NCBI RefSeq assembly: GCF_046054155.1
Contig: NZ_JBEQCT010000001.1
Span: 434,001-498,000, forward strand
Length of the DNA stretch: 64,000 nt
Direction of reading: 5' to 3'
Origin: Celerinatantimonas yamalensis
GTDB taxonomy: Bacteria > Pseudomonadota > Gammaproteobacteria > Enterobacterales > Celerinatantimonadaceae
The notes under the pieces were generated by a model, which saw only the letters and a list, made by a program, of their open reading frames with translations, had not been told where the DNA came from and did not search any database. Below are positions 45,110 to 54,900 of the stretch, piece after piece (within the stretch, counting starts at the first letter, position 1; each line of letters starts with the position of its first letter). Both the position numbers and the translations under genes were made by a program.

Positions 45110-45577
45110 ATGAAGGAACTAGATCGAATCGATCGCAACATTCTGAACGAGTTGCAACAAGATGGTAGAATCTCAAATGTTGAATTGTCAAAACGAGTGG
45201 GCTTAAGCCCAACACCATGTTTAGAGCGAGTAAGAAGGCTGGAGCGCCATGGCTATATTTGTGGGTATACGGCAATTTTAAATCCACAGTTTTTAGACGC
45301 ATCGTTACTCGTATTTGTTGAAATCACCTTAAATCGAGGTGCTGCCGATGTCTTTGAACAATTTAATCATGCAGTCCAGCAGCTTGAGGAAATTCAGGAG
45401 TGCCACTTGGTTTCGGGGGATTTTGACTATTTGTTAAAAACTCGAGTGGCCGATATGTCAGCTTATCGTAAGTTACTTGGTGAGACTTTGCTGAGATTAC
45501 CTGGCGTGAATGACACTCGAACTTATGTGGTGATGGAAGAGGTTAAACAAAGTAACCGACTAGTCATCAAGCACTAG
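45110..45577 (+). CDS. lrp: Leucine-responsive regulatory protein
   Basis: The 155-residue regulator has an N-terminal helix-turn-helix (LDRIDRNILNELQQDGRISNVELSKRVGLSPTPCLERVRRLE) and a C-terminal RAM effector domain (ECHLVSGDFDYLLKTRVADMSAYRKLL). It is close to global Lrp rather than to the smaller AsnC paralogues, and position next to trxB and ftsK supports that. It controls amino-acid metabolism and may affect the cluster at 8365-17463, though no site is shown. A terminator separates it from ftsK. Confidence 0.95.
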   Translation: MKELDRIDRNILNELQQDGRISNVELSKRVGLSPTPCLERVRRLERHGYICGYTAILNPQFLDASLLVFVEITLNRGAADVFEQFNHAVQQLEEIQECHLVSGDFDYLLKTRVADMSAYRKLLGETLLRLPGVNDTRTYVVMEEVKQSNRLVIKH

Positions 45578-45611
45578 AATGTTGCTGAAATGGATTAACG
45601 AGTAAAAAATG

Positions 45612-45633
45612 GAGCGGCAAAAGCCGCTCTTTT
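45612..45633 (+). terminator. Terminator of lrp
   Basis: GAGCGGC-AAAA-GCCGCTC followed by TTTT, 35 bp after the lrp stop codon. Confidence 0.88.
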
Positions 45634-45710
45634 AATTGGTATTGCTGCAATAATATGGCAAATATTTATAATATTAGTGTCTTTTTAGTTTGAGTAGGTA
45701 GGAGTCATTT

Positions 45711-48191
45711 TTGGCTGGTTTGTTTTCTGCAAAGTTAAATGGTAGTCAAAGGCTGCAAGAAACGGGTGTGATTATTTTTGTCGCCTTAGCGGTTGTCTGT
45801 GCTATTGCCTTATTTAGTTTTAATCCTGCCGACCCCAGTTGGTCGCAAAGTTCGTGGCAAGGACATGTGGCAAATGCTGCCGGTTCATTAGGGGCCATGC
45901 TATCTGATATTTTGTTCTTTTTGCTGGGGTGGATTGCCTATATCGTTCCAATATTTATCTTAGGAATTGGTTATTTATTGTTTTGGCACTCCTTGGGTTT
46001 TCGTGAACTGTCATTTTTTAATGGTGGATTAAGACTGATCGGGGTTGTGCTGACATTACTTAGTACAACGGCCTTGGCATCCGTCAACTTTGATAATTTT
46101 TACTATTTTTCATCCGGTGGCTTAATTGGTGATTTGTCCTCAGGGGTGATGATTAAAACCTTGGGTAATCTGGGCAGTACGATTGTGCTTCTGGCATTGT
46201 TAGCCATTGGTATTACCCTCTCAACGGGCGTGTCATGGGTCACAATTGTTGAGGTGATCGGTGAGTGTCTGCATCGATTAGCCTGTTGGGTAAAGGCGAA
46301 GTTTGGTGCGCGTCGTCATAACGATGAAGATGATTTCGTCGAAACGGCAGAGATTAATGAGCCATCACAACCAATATTGATGCAAGCACCAACAAAGTTA
46401 AAGCAGTTGTTTCATCGATCGAATCGCACACAAGAAGTGGATGATAGTTGGCTTGATGAGAATTCATTTGATGTTAAATCGCATCAAGATGAAACGCCAA
46501 TAGGCATGCGTAGTAAACCTAAAATGGAACCTCATGTTGAACAATACATTGAAACGTATGTAGAACCAACGATTGCACCTATTTCGAGTGAGCAAGAAGT
46601 GCCAGATTCAAGTGATTTAGCTGGCGCGCGGATGGTTGCTCCCGCTAATGCAAAAACGCTTGCCGATTTCGAGCCTAAACCCAAGCCTAAAGATATGCCT
46701 GCGTTGCCTGACATGGGATTATTGGATAGGCCGGATAAAAAAACTAACCCAGTCACGCAAGAGGAGCTTGAACAAATTGCACGTTTAGTTGAGTCGAAGC
46801 TCCTTGACTTTAATATCGAAGCAACCGTTGTTGCTGTTCATCCAGGTCCGGTGATTACGCGATTTGAACTGGATTTAGCGCCGGGGGTGAAGGTAAGTAA
46901 AATCACTAATTTATCTAAAGATTTAGCACGTTCTTTATCTGCAATTAGCGTTCGAGTTGTGGAAGTCATTCCAGGTAAGTCTGTGATTGGTCTGGAGTTA
47001 CCTAATCAATTTCGTGAAATCGTTTATTTAAGTGAAGTACTTAACTGTCCAGCCTTTCATAAAAATAAATCGCCTTTAACTATGGTCTTAGGTAGCGACA
47101 TTGCCGGTGATCCGGTTGTGGTCGATTTAGCGAGAATGCCACATTTACTCGTGGCTGGGACAACAGGCTCTGGTAAATCGGTTGGCGTCAATGTAATGAT
47201 TGTTAGCATGCTGTACAAGTCGACGCCTGAAGATGTTCGGATGATTATGATCGACCCGAAAATGTTGGAACTTTCAGTTTATGAAGGGATCCCGCATCTT
47301 CTATCGGAAGTAGTCACCGATATGAAAGAGGCCGCCAATGCGCTGCGCTGGTGTGTTGGTGAGATGGAGCGGCGTTATAAATTAATGTCAGCTGTTGGGG
47401 TGCGTAACCTCAAAGGTTATAATGCTAAAGTGCTTGAGGCAATTGCTCGCGGTGAACCATTGAGGGATCCACTATGGAAGCCCGGTGACAGCATGGATGA
47501 TGAAGCGCCGATACTCAATAAATTGCCGGCTATTGTTGTGGTGGTTGATGAGTTCGCCGACATGATGATGATTGTGGGTAAAAAAGTGGAAGAACTAATT
47601 GCTCGGATCGCGCAAAAAGCGCGTGCTGCAGGGATCCATCTTATCTTAGCCACGCAGCGACCATCTGTTGATGTGATTACCGGGCTGATTAAAGCTAACA
47701 TTCCAACGCGAATAGCTTTTCAAGTTTCAAGTAAAATTGATTCACGTACGATCCTTGATCAACAAGGTGCAGAAGCTCTGTTAGGGCAGGGGGATATGTT
47801 GTATTTACCGCCAGGCTCAGGTGTACCAACTCGCGTTCATGGCGCCTTTGTTGATGACGATGAAGTGCATCGCGTGGTCGCTGATTGGAAGTTACGCGGT
47901 GAACCGAACTATATTGATGAGATTTTAAGTGGCGAGCTAGGTAGCGAAGCACTGTTGCCTGGTGAACAGCTTGAAACGGATGAAGACGTTGATGAGCTCT
48001 ATGATCAAGCGGTTGCATTTGTGACCGAAACACGTCGGGGATCAGTGTCTGGTGTACAACGGAAATTTAAAATTGGTTACAATCGTGCGGCGCGAATTGT
48101 TGAGCAGATGGAGATGCAGGGAGTGGTCAGTGCCCCAGGACATAATGGCAACCGAGAAGTTTTAGCACCGCCTCCGTCACGAGTTGATTAA
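45711..48191 (+). CDS. ftsK: DNA translocase FtsK
   Basis: An 826-residue septal DNA pump for chromosome dimer resolution. About four or five N-terminal transmembrane helices lie within residues 17-185. A short acidic, proline-containing linker runs to about 345. The motor has Walker A GTTGSGKS near residue 483 and VVVVDEFADMMM. The C-terminal gamma domain (LYDQAVAFVTETRRGSVSGVQRKFKIGYNRAARI) reads KOPS and touches XerD. The linker is much shorter than in E. coli FtsK (1329 residues in all). The start is TTG at 45711, supported by TAGGAG 6 bases upstream. lolA follows after 12 bp. Confidence 0.95.
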   Translation: MAGLFSAKLNGSQRLQETGVIIFVALAVVCAIALFSFNPADPSWSQSSWQGHVANAAGSLGAMLSDILFFLLGWIAYIVPIFILGIGYLLFWHSLGFRELSFFNGGLRLIGVVLTLLSTTALASVNFDNFYYFSSGGLIGDLSSGVMIKTLGNLGSTIVLLALLAIGITLSTGVSWVTIVEVIGECLHRLACWVKAKFGARRHNDEDDFVETAEINEPSQPILMQAPTKLKQLFHRSNRTQEVDDSWLDENSFDVKSHQDETPIGMRSKPKMEPHVEQYIETYVEPTIAPISSEQEVPDSSDLAGARMVAPANAKTLADFEPKPKPKDMPALPDMGLLDRPDKKTNPVTQEELEQIARLVESKLLDFNIEATVVAVHPGPVITRFELDLAPGVKVSKITNLSKDLARSLSAISVRVVEVIPGKSVIGLELPNQFREIVYLSEVLNCPAFHKNKSPLTMVLGSDIAGDPVVVDLARMPHLLVAGTTGSGKSVGVNVMIVSMLYKSTPEDVRMIMIDPKMLELSVYEGIPHLLSEVVTDMKEAANALRWCVGEMERRYKLMSAVGVRNLKGYNAKVLEAIARGEPLRDPLWKPGDSMDDEAPILNKLPAIVVVVDEFADMMMIVGKKVEELIARIAQKARAAGIHLILATQRPSVDVITGLIKANIPTRIAFQVSSKIDSRTILDQQGAEALLGQGDMLYLPPGSGVPTRVHGAFVDDDEVHRVVADWKLRGEPNYIDEILSGELGSEALLPGEQLETDEDVDELYDQAVAFVTETRRGSVSGVQRKFKIGYNRAARIVEQMEMQGVVSAPGHNGNREVLAPPPSRVD

Positions 48192-48203
48192 ACAAGAGGG
48201 CTT

Positions 48204-48821
48204 ATGAAAAAATTACGAACAGTTGTGTTATTGCTGGTATTTATTAGCCCCGCAGTTTTAGCCAATGCAGAACAAACACTGCGTACAAAATTACAAGCGA
48301 TTAGCCAGTTTAGTGCGGATTTTAGTCAAACAGTGGTCAGTCCCGATGGGAAGGTGATTCACCAAGCATATGGACACCTCGTCATTGCTAAACCGGGTAA
48401 GCTACATTGGCAGGTAATGCGGCCCAATCATGATGAGATTATCTCAAATGGGCAAACCATTTGGTATTACAGTCCTATCGTTGAACAGGTTTCAATTTAT
48501 AATACCAGTGATGCGATTGTGCATACCCCCTTTATACTGCTAGCCGACCAGCGGCCCAGTACATGGGTTGGTTATAAAGTGAGTGCAACGAAACAAAAAT
48601 ATACAGTGACTAGTACTCATGATTCACAACAACCTGCCTTTACTGTGCAGTTTGATTCCAAAGATCATATTAACGAGTTTGATGTGATTGATAATCAAGG
48701 TCAGCGCAGTGAATTTAAGCTTAGCCACTTTAATGCAAAACCAAATATTGCTGCTGGTGAGTTTTCCTTTGCCATTCCAAGTGGCACTGAAATTGATGAT
48801 CAACGTCAACCCCATGAATAA
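48204..48821 (+). CDS. lolA: Outer-membrane lipoprotein carrier LolA
   Basis: The 205-residue periplasmic chaperone carries lipoproteins from the LolCDE complex to LolB. It has a cleavable signal (MKKLRTVVLLLVFISPAVLA), then ISQFSADFSQTVVSPDGKVIHQAYGHLVIAKPGKLHWQV and SNGQTIWYYSPIVEQVSIY, all typical of LolA. It lies between ftsK and rarA, the conserved gammaproteobacterial order, and overlaps rarA by 8 bp. Confidence 0.96.
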   Translation: MKKLRTVVLLLVFISPAVLANAEQTLRTKLQAISQFSADFSQTVVSPDGKVIHQAYGHLVIAKPGKLHWQVMRPNHDEIISNGQTIWYYSPIVEQVSIYNTSDAIVHTPFILLADQRPSTWVGYKVSATKQKYTVTSTHDSQQPAFTVQFDSKDHINEFDVIDNQGQRSEFKLSHFNAKPNIAAGEFSFAIPSGTEIDDQRQPHE

Positions 48822-50145
48822 TTTAGGTTTTGATTTCGCTCCTGATTTTAGGCCGTTGGCCGCGCGCATGCGGCCAACCACTTTAGCGACTTATGCCGGC
48901 CAACAACAGTTATTAGACCCCTCCAAACCGTTGTATCAATCCATTACCCACGGCCAATTGCACTCGATGATTTTGTGGGGACCGCCGGGAACAGGAAAGA
49001 CGACGTTAGCAGAGGTGATTGCCAGTTATGCTGATGCGGATGTGCAAAAAGTTTCTGCGGTTACAGGCGGCATTAAAGAAATTCGAAATGCCATTGAACA
49101 GGCCAAAATCACCCAACAGAGTGGTCGGCGGACGATTCTGTTTGTCGATGAAGTGCACCGTTTCAATAAAAGTCAGCAAGATGCTTTTTTGCCTCATATC
49201 GAAGATGGAACGGTAGTATTTATTGGCGCGACCACTGAAAATCCATCCTTTGAACTCAACAATGCGTTGCTCTCGCGTGCTCGCGTATATGTGTTGGAGC
49301 GTCTGACCGAGCAGGATATTGATGCCGTTCTACAACGTGCGTTAGATGATGATCCACAGCTCAAGCTGCGACAGCTGAGTTTTGCCAGCGGAGCCCGAGG
49401 ACAGTTAGCTCAGTTTGCTCAAGGGGATGCGCGCCGTGCGCTGAATTTTTTAGAAATGGCTTGTGATATTGTGGCTGATGGCGGTGTGATTGATAGTGAA
49501 CTGTTAACCCAAGTTTGTGGGTCGCATTTTGCCCAAGTCGATAAACAGGGCGATCAGTATTATGATTTACTTTCGGCACTGCATAAGTCGGTTCGTGGAT
49601 CGAATCCTGATGGAGCACTGTTTTGGTATTGCCGAATTCTTGAGTCGGGCTGCGATCCACTTATTGTCGCGAGAAGGCTATTAGCCATTGCCTCTGAGGA
49701 TGTTGGCAATGCGGATATTCGTGCTATGCAAGTGGCGTTAAATGCGTGGGATTGTTTTACCCGCGTCGGATCCGCTGAAGGGGAGCGTGCGATTGCTCAA
49801 GCGGTGGTTTTTTTGGCCTGTGCGCCTAAAAGCAATGCTGTCTATGAAGCCTTTAAAGCGGCGCGCCAAGCCGCTAAAGAGTATGGCGATCTAGGTGTGC
49901 CGCATCATTTACGGAACGCCCCAACGGCTTTAATGAAAGAGATGGGGTTTGGTCAAGAATACCGTTATGCTCATTTAGAAGATGGGGCTTACGCAGCAGG
50001 CGAGTGTTATTTACCTGAATCGATCGCGCATTTGAGCTTTTATCATCCCCATGATCGGGGACTAGAAAAGCAGATCCGCCAAAAGCTTGAATATCTGCAT
50101 GAATTAGATGCAAAAAGTCCGAGACAACGGTATACCAACAAGTGA
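48814..50145 (+). CDS. rarA: Replication-associated recombination protein A (RarA/MgsA)
   Basis: A 443-residue AAA+ clamp-loader-like ATPase acting at stalled forks. It has Walker A LWGPPGTGKTTLAEVI, Walker B ILFVDEVHRFNKSQQDAF, sensor 1 IGATTENPSFELNNALLSRARV and the C-terminal tetramerisation region (SEDVGNADIRAMQVA). The ATG at 48814 overlaps the end of lolA by 8 bp and gives the family N-terminus MNNLGFDFAPDFRPLAARMRP; the frame is open further upstream inside lolA but is not used. Confidence 0.95.
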   Translation: MNNLGFDFAPDFRPLAARMRPTTLATYAGQQQLLDPSKPLYQSITHGQLHSMILWGPPGTGKTTLAEVIASYADADVQKVSAVTGGIKEIRNAIEQAKITQQSGRRTILFVDEVHRFNKSQQDAFLPHIEDGTVVFIGATTENPSFELNNALLSRARVYVLERLTEQDIDAVLQRALDDDPQLKLRQLSFASGARGQLAQFAQGDARRALNFLEMACDIVADGGVIDSELLTQVCGSHFAQVDKQGDQYYDLLSALHKSVRGSNPDGALFWYCRILESGCDPLIVARRLLAIASEDVGNADIRAMQVALNAWDCFTRVGSAEGERAIAQAVVFLACAPKSNAVYEAFKAARQAAKEYGDLGVPHHLRNAPTALMKEMGFGQEYRYAHLEDGAYAAGECYLPESIAHLSFYHPHDRGLEKQIRQKLEYLHELDAKSPRQRYTNK

Positions 50146-50253
50146 TAGAATAAGATATCGGCGGAAAGGCTCCGTCGACATCAATGTTTCGAGTTGATAC
50201 CAATTGAGAGAAGCCTTGATAAAAGGCGAATGGAATTATAGATAAGGTTTATC

Positions 50254-51546
50254 ATGTTAGATGCTAAATATCTGAGGAGTGATATTGAAGTCGCAGCGCA
50301 GCGCCTAGCTCGCCGTGGTTTTAAGTTGGATGTCACATTAGTGACTCAATTAGAAGAACAACGTAAGTCGTTACAGATCCAAACAGAGAATCTGCAAAAC
50401 GAAAGAAACTCCCGCTCCAAATCGATTGGTCAAGCGAAAGCTCAGGGTAAAGATATTCAGCTACTACTTGATGAAGTCGGTTCTCTTGGCCATCAGCTAG
50501 ATGACGCCAAAAAGCAGCTAGCTGAAGTGCAGGCCCAATTACAAGATCTTGCTTATCGTATCCCTAATCTTCCCCATGATGACGTACCTGATGGGAAAGA
50601 TGAGAATGACAATGTCGAATTACATCGTTGGGGAACACCTCGTGAATTTGATTTTACCATCAAAGATCATGTTGATATTGGTGAGCAGTTGGGCGGATTG
50701 GATTTTAAAAATGCAACCAAAATTAGCGGTTCTCGCTTTATTGTGATGAAAGACAAAATTGCTCGGTTGCATCGCGCTATTGCTCAGTTCATGTTGGATA
50801 CTCAAACCGGTGAACATGGCTATCATGAGATGTATGTGCCGTTATTGGTGAATAAAGAGTCCTTGTATGGAACATCTCAGTTGCCTAAATTTGGTGAAGA
50901 TCTGTTTAATACGCAACCCGCAACTGAAGAAGGGGTTGGGATGAGTTTGATCCCAACCGCTGAAGTCCCTTTAACTAATATGGTGCGAGATACCATTTTA
51001 GATGAGTCTGAATTACCACTTAAAATGACAGCCCATACGCCCTGTTTTCGTAGTGAAGCCGGCTCTTATGGACGAGATACGCGAGGATTGATTCGCCAGC
51101 ACCAGTTTGACAAGGTTGAAATGGTGCAAGTAGTGGCACCCGAGCACTCCTATGAGGTGCTTGAGCAGATGCGCCAACATGCAGAAAATATTTTGCAGAA
51201 GCTAAACCTACCTTATCGGGTGGTAACGTTGTGTACTGGCGATATGGGTTTTTCTGCCGCTAAAACGTATGACTTAGAAGTGTGGTTACCTGCGCAAGAT
51301 ACCTATCGTGAAATTTCTTCAGTGAGTAACTGTGTAGATTTTCAAGCTCGGCGGATGCAGGCTCGTTTTCGCCCTCAAGGCGCGAAAAAACCAGAACTTG
51401 TACATACGCTTAATGGCTCAGGACTCGCGGTGGGTCGTACCTTGGTTGCGATCCTTGAAAACTACCAACAAGCGGATGGTTCGGTGGTTGTCCCCGAGGT
51501 TCTTCGGCCTTATATGAACGGTCTCGACGTGATAACGAAAGACTAA
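50254..51546 (+). CDS. serS: Seryl-tRNA synthetase
   Basis: The 430-residue class II synthetase charges serine tRNAs, including the two encoded at 7004-7197. The N-terminal coiled-coil arm (about residues 25-105) recognises the long variable arm. Motif 2 (TPCFRSEAGSYGRDTRGLIRQHQFDKVEMV) and motif 3 (LNGSGLAVGRTLVAILENYQ) are intact. It ends the ftsK-lolA-rarA-serS run, with a 108-bp spacer that may hold its own promoter. Confidence 0.97.
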   Translation: MLDAKYLRSDIEVAAQRLARRGFKLDVTLVTQLEEQRKSLQIQTENLQNERNSRSKSIGQAKAQGKDIQLLLDEVGSLGHQLDDAKKQLAEVQAQLQDLAYRIPNLPHDDVPDGKDENDNVELHRWGTPREFDFTIKDHVDIGEQLGGLDFKNATKISGSRFIVMKDKIARLHRAIAQFMLDTQTGEHGYHEMYVPLLVNKESLYGTSQLPKFGEDLFNTQPATEEGVGMSLIPTAEVPLTNMVRDTILDESELPLKMTAHTPCFRSEAGSYGRDTRGLIRQHQFDKVEMVQVVAPEHSYEVLEQMRQHAENILQKLNLPYRVVTLCTGDMGFSAAKTYDLEVWLPAQDTYREISSVSNCVDFQARRMQARFRPQGAKKPELVHTLNGSGLAVGRTLVAILENYQQADGSVVVPEVLRPYMNGLDVITKD

Positions 51547-51554
51547 AATACTCG

Positions 51555-51587
51555 AAAGCCCTGATTGATAATCATCAGGGCTTTTTT
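51555..51587 (+). terminator. Terminator of serS
   Basis: AAAGCCCTGAT and ATCAGGGCTTT pair around a short loop, ending in a T-run, just after the serS stop. Confidence 0.9.
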
Positions 51588-51604
51588 ATGTCTGTGGAGT
51601 AATA

Positions 51605-52237
51605 ATGGAAACAACTTGGGTACATGCCTCGACCGTGTTTATGAGCTTTTTTGCCATTATGAACCCTATTGCTAATGTGCCAATTTTTCTTGGGTTAACT
51701 GCCCAAGATGATGACAAAATAACGCGGTTAGTGGCACTGCGTGCGGTAGGGCTTGCATTTGTGATTGTCGCAGCTTTTGCTTTAACAGGGCATTTCATTT
51801 TTCAGTTATTTGGGATTACCCTGCCAGCCTTTCGTATTATTGGCGGTTTTTTGGTGTGTACGATTGGTTTTCAGATGTTGCATGGCAGTCAGTCGAGCAT
51901 GCACCAGTTGAACAGTGATGATAATGCAGCTTGCCGTGATGCGGCATTAAGTGTGTCAATATTTCCACTAGCAATGCCCATTTTAGCGGGCCCTGGCACG
52001 ATCGTGACGGCAATGAATTATGCGGGCCATGGTCTTATGATTACGCTACTTGCCTTTGCACTGTTGTGTTTAGTTACGTTTGTGGTATTTGTCTTTGGTC
52101 GTCGCTTTGTCGCCATTATAGGTAGTGGGGCACTAGGTGTAATCACTCGTATTATGGGGCTTATTTTGGCGGTTATTGGTGCACAAATGTTGATTGATGG
52201 TTTGCTGGGCGCCTTTCCTATTTTGACGGGGCATTAG
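51605..52237 (+). CDS. MarC-family integral membrane protein
   Basis: A 210-residue inner-membrane protein with six hydrophobic helices in two sets of three. It carries the family motif FFAIMNPIANVPIFLGLT near the N-terminus and the pseudo-repeat FPLAMPILAGPGTIVTAM. This matches MarC/UPF0056 proteins such as E. coli YhgN. No transport substrate is established; older claims of antibiotic resistance for MarC are not supported. It begins 58 bp after serS, beyond the terminator. Confidence 0.88.
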   Translation: METTWVHASTVFMSFFAIMNPIANVPIFLGLTAQDDDKITRLVALRAVGLAFVIVAAFALTGHFIFQLFGITLPAFRIIGGFLVCTIGFQMLHGSQSSMHQLNSDDNAACRDAALSVSIFPLAMPILAGPGTIVTAMNYAGHGLMITLLAFALLCLVTFVVFVFGRRFVAIIGSGALGVITRIMGLILAVIGAQMLIDGLLGAFPILTGH

Positions 52238-52403
52238 CATTAGAATAGGAACGCTGAGAGTTATCATTTTCTCCTCACAAGCGCTATTTAATTAGATGAT
52301 GTGTTCAGTTTGTCGATTTATATTTTCCGCTGCGTAGTCAATGTTTGCCAAATGGAAAGTTTATCCGTTCATTTTTGACACTCCGTCGTTAAACAAGGGT
52401 TTT

Positions 52404-53498
52404 ATGTCAATAGTAGACAGCTCTAAATTACGTTATTTCTATCATTCCCGTATGCTCCAATGGTTGTTTCTGGGCGGCTTATCACTATTACTCGTGTGGG
52501 CCATGAACTATTTTGGGATCGCGGCAGGGTGGATGCTTGGCCCTATGATTGCGGGGATCGTAAGCGCTATTATTGGCATACGGATACAAATTTTTAAGTC
52601 AGGGTATCAGTTCAGCCAAGCCATTGTTGGCTGTTTGATCGCACAAAGTTTAACGATTGCGATTGTTAAAGAGATGGCTCGTGACTGGGAACTATTTTTG
52701 TCCATCATTATCGCTGTGATGATCTTAAGTTGGGGGCTCGGATGGATTTTAGCCAAAAGTAAGGTGATACCAGGCCAAGTGGCCATCTGGGGTACATCAC
52801 CGGGAGCGGCTAGCGCAATGGTGATATTAGCCAAAGCGTATGGTGCAGATGCCCGATTAGTTGCCTTTATGCAATATTTAAGGGTACTTTTAGTCGTTGT
52901 CATGGCATCGCTTGCCGCATCATTTGCTGTATCAGGGCAAATGGCACACCATGGTTTATTCGCGCATTGGCTCGATGCGCCCAATTGGCTAAATTTATTC
53001 AAAACATTAGCCCTGATGAGCGCTGGGGTGATCTTTGCCAACTTGGTGCGTATTCCAGCAGGTTCAATGATTGTGCCGATGATTTTAGGGGCCGTCTTGC
53101 ATCTTCAGGGCTGGTTGGTGATCGACTTGCCCCAGCCACTATTGGTGGCAAGCTACGTTGTCATTGGTTGGGTGATTGGTTTGGGGTTTGATAGACAAAC
53201 ACTAAAAGTGTCCATGCATGCCTTGCCGCGAGTGCTCTTAGCCAACTTGATTTTAATTTCGCTATGCGGATTATTAGGACTTCTAGTGAGTCATTGGTTT
53301 CATATTGATATGCTCTCAGCTTATCTTGCAACCAGCCCTGGTGGTGCGAATACCGTTGCTATTATCGCATTATCAACCCCCGTCAATGTGCCATTTATCA
53401 TGGCGCTACAAACAGCCCGTATGTTATTGGTTATTTTGCTTGGCCCATGGATTGCTAAATGGCTTGGGCGTCACATCGAAGTAAATTCGCCTGAGTAG
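52404..53498 (+). CDS. AbrB-duplication family membrane protein (PF05145 type)
   Basis: A 364-residue protein with about ten hydrophobic helices in two homologous halves, each with an N-terminal AGWMLGPMIAG or AGSMIVPMILG element and a later GTSPGAASAMVILAKAYGAD or TSPGGANTVAIIAL element. That duplication defines the family often labelled AbrB-like regulator or ammonia monooxygenase; it is neither of these and is probably a transporter. AAGGG precedes the ATG at 52404; the longer frame from 52341 lacks a ribosome site. Confidence 0.82.
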   Translation: MSIVDSSKLRYFYHSRMLQWLFLGGLSLLLVWAMNYFGIAAGWMLGPMIAGIVSAIIGIRIQIFKSGYQFSQAIVGCLIAQSLTIAIVKEMARDWELFLSIIIAVMILSWGLGWILAKSKVIPGQVAIWGTSPGAASAMVILAKAYGADARLVAFMQYLRVLLVVVMASLAASFAVSGQMAHHGLFAHWLDAPNWLNLFKTLALMSAGVIFANLVRIPAGSMIVPMILGAVLHLQGWLVIDLPQPLLVASYVVIGWVIGLGFDRQTLKVSMHALPRVLLANLILISLCGLLGLLVSHWFHIDMLSAYLATSPGGANTVAIIALSTPVNVPFIMALQTARMLLVILLGPWIAKWLGRHIEVNSPE

Positions 53499-53985
53499 GT
53501 TGATGACGCTTCCAAACATATATCTTCTTGCTATTTGTCGCTCCATCTATGCACTAAGCTATTTCCTGCTGCCTGCATTGTCAGTGAAACAGCGGATCTT
53601 CTGAGCTAGAAATCTTTCTGATACTGATAATTTGTCAGTGCCGTTATCTATTTTGGTGAAACGATTAGCGTTTTAAAATTAGCATCCAAAAGGTAATTTG
53701 TGTGACAAGACTCTCTTTGTAACATTTAGAAAAATGAGTGACATCATCATTTTGGTAAAAAAGTACTATTGTTTATTTATTGGTACTAGTCATAATGATT
53801 GACTAATTCACTAATACTATCAATGCCTAGGTCTTAAAGGGTTGATTTTCGATTAACTATTGCGATGAATCAGCACTGTTGGTTTTTCAATCATGCTGCG
53901 TTTTATCGTGACCGCTGATCAGATGCGCTATCTTTTATCGATGTTTGAATATCCAAGACCAAGGAAAAAATAACAAAGGAAGCCC
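53499..53985. other. 487-bp gap without a supported gene
   Basis: An AT-rich spacer. The only notable short frame is a 33-codon hydrophobic one at 53503-53604 without a good ribosome site. No hairpin with a U-run is evident after the AbrB-family gene. Confidence 0.4.
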
Positions 53986-54237
53986 ATGACGACTTTCCAA
54001 TTTGATTTGATTTTGTCAGGTATTAAACAAGCATCACACCATGATCTACAACACCTTGAAAATGAACTCACACAACAAGGATGCTTACAGCCTAATCCGC
54101 GCAATGATAAATATGGCGTGCGAGTCTCTATAGCCGTAGAGGCTGATAGTTTTACTCAAGCTATCTATTTAGGGACTCAATATATTGGAAGAATCCAAGG
54201 AGTCAGGCTTTCTGTACGCTCGGTCGAGTTCAATTAA
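53986..54237 (+). CDS. Small conserved-looking protein of unknown function
   Basis: An 83-residue soluble protein that I do not recognise. AAAGGAAG lies 4 bases before the ATG, a strong ribosome site, and codon use looks normal. The sequence suggests a compact beta-alpha-beta fold: FDLILSGIKQASHHDLQHLENELTQQG, then VRVSIAVEADSFTQAIYLGTQYIGRI and VRLSVRSVEFN. It has no signal or membrane segment. It stands alone between two AT-rich gaps. Confidence 0.65.
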   Translation: MTTFQFDLILSGIKQASHHDLQHLENELTQQGCLQPNPRNDKYGVRVSIAVEADSFTQAIYLGTQYIGRIQGVRLSVRSVEFN

Positions 54238-54378
54238 ACTTTCCGCGATCAATTATTGCTATTTTTAAGTGAAAAATAGGCTCCAATGTCTTATTTCTGA
54301 TGGTAACGGAATGCTAACAGTCAGTGACTTTTATGTAATTTAGGCTTGGAAAGTAAGCTCATAGATTAACGTATTGAA

Positions 54379-54900
54379 ACATCCATAGAAGAAATGACAA
54401 AGAAGTTCTGTGACAATAAGCAAGCTTGCTTCAACTCCGCATGAAATAATAAACGACTATTGTATTGAGTTGGAAGATGACTTCGTTGCTCCGTATCTAT
54501 CGTTCACTGGTCGATACATTATTGGATGAGAGGCTGAACTGTGCGATGGCATTGCTAAAATGCTTGTGACAATGAGTCTTGCTAAAGGTGTTGATCAACC
54601 ATGCATTTTCCATGATTGGACTTGCTAACTATTTTAATGAAAATGTTTTTAGTTCTGATAAGGTTGATTCGTGGAAACCAGAGCCAGATGTCTTTTTGTA
54701 TGCAGCGAAATCTATGGGGATATTCCTAAATATTGTGCAGTTCTCAAAGACAGGCCTGTTGGTATTGCCGTTTCGGTGCAGGCAGACATGATGCTGGTGC
54801 ATTATGATCCGTCCATGCTCATATTCAAGATGTTTGTAACATCCAGTATGTGAGCGAATTATCCAATATCATCAACTTAATCAAACTATTCAAGCCATGC
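54379..54900 (+). pseudogene. Remnant of a HAD-IA phosphatase gene (YieH/YqaB-like)
   Basis: Pieces of one phosphatase are spread over several frames. LANYFNENVFSSDKVDSWKPEPDVFLYAAKSMG (frame of 54579) continues as IPKYCAVLKDRPVGIAVSVQADMMLVHYDPSML (frame of 54671), then SELSNIINLIK. Weaker matches (IELEDDFVAPYL, DGIAKMLVTMSLAKGV) lie upstream. The order fits the C-terminal two thirds of HAD phosphatases such as YieH, whose motif is WKPDPALMFHAAK. The motif I Asp region is not found, and at least two frameshifts and several stops break the gene. It is therefore a decayed pseudogene. The rest of 54238-55107 shows nothing else. Confidence 0.75.

Noticed and set aside
48688..48813. 42-residue N-terminal extension of RarA overlapping lolA
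   Set aside because: It lies entirely inside lolA in another frame and the family begins at MNNLGFDF-like sequence.
53503..53604. 33-codon hydrophobic frame just after the AbrB-family gene
   Set aside because: No clear ribosome site and no conserved feature; short hydrophobic frames are common by chance in AT-rich DNA.
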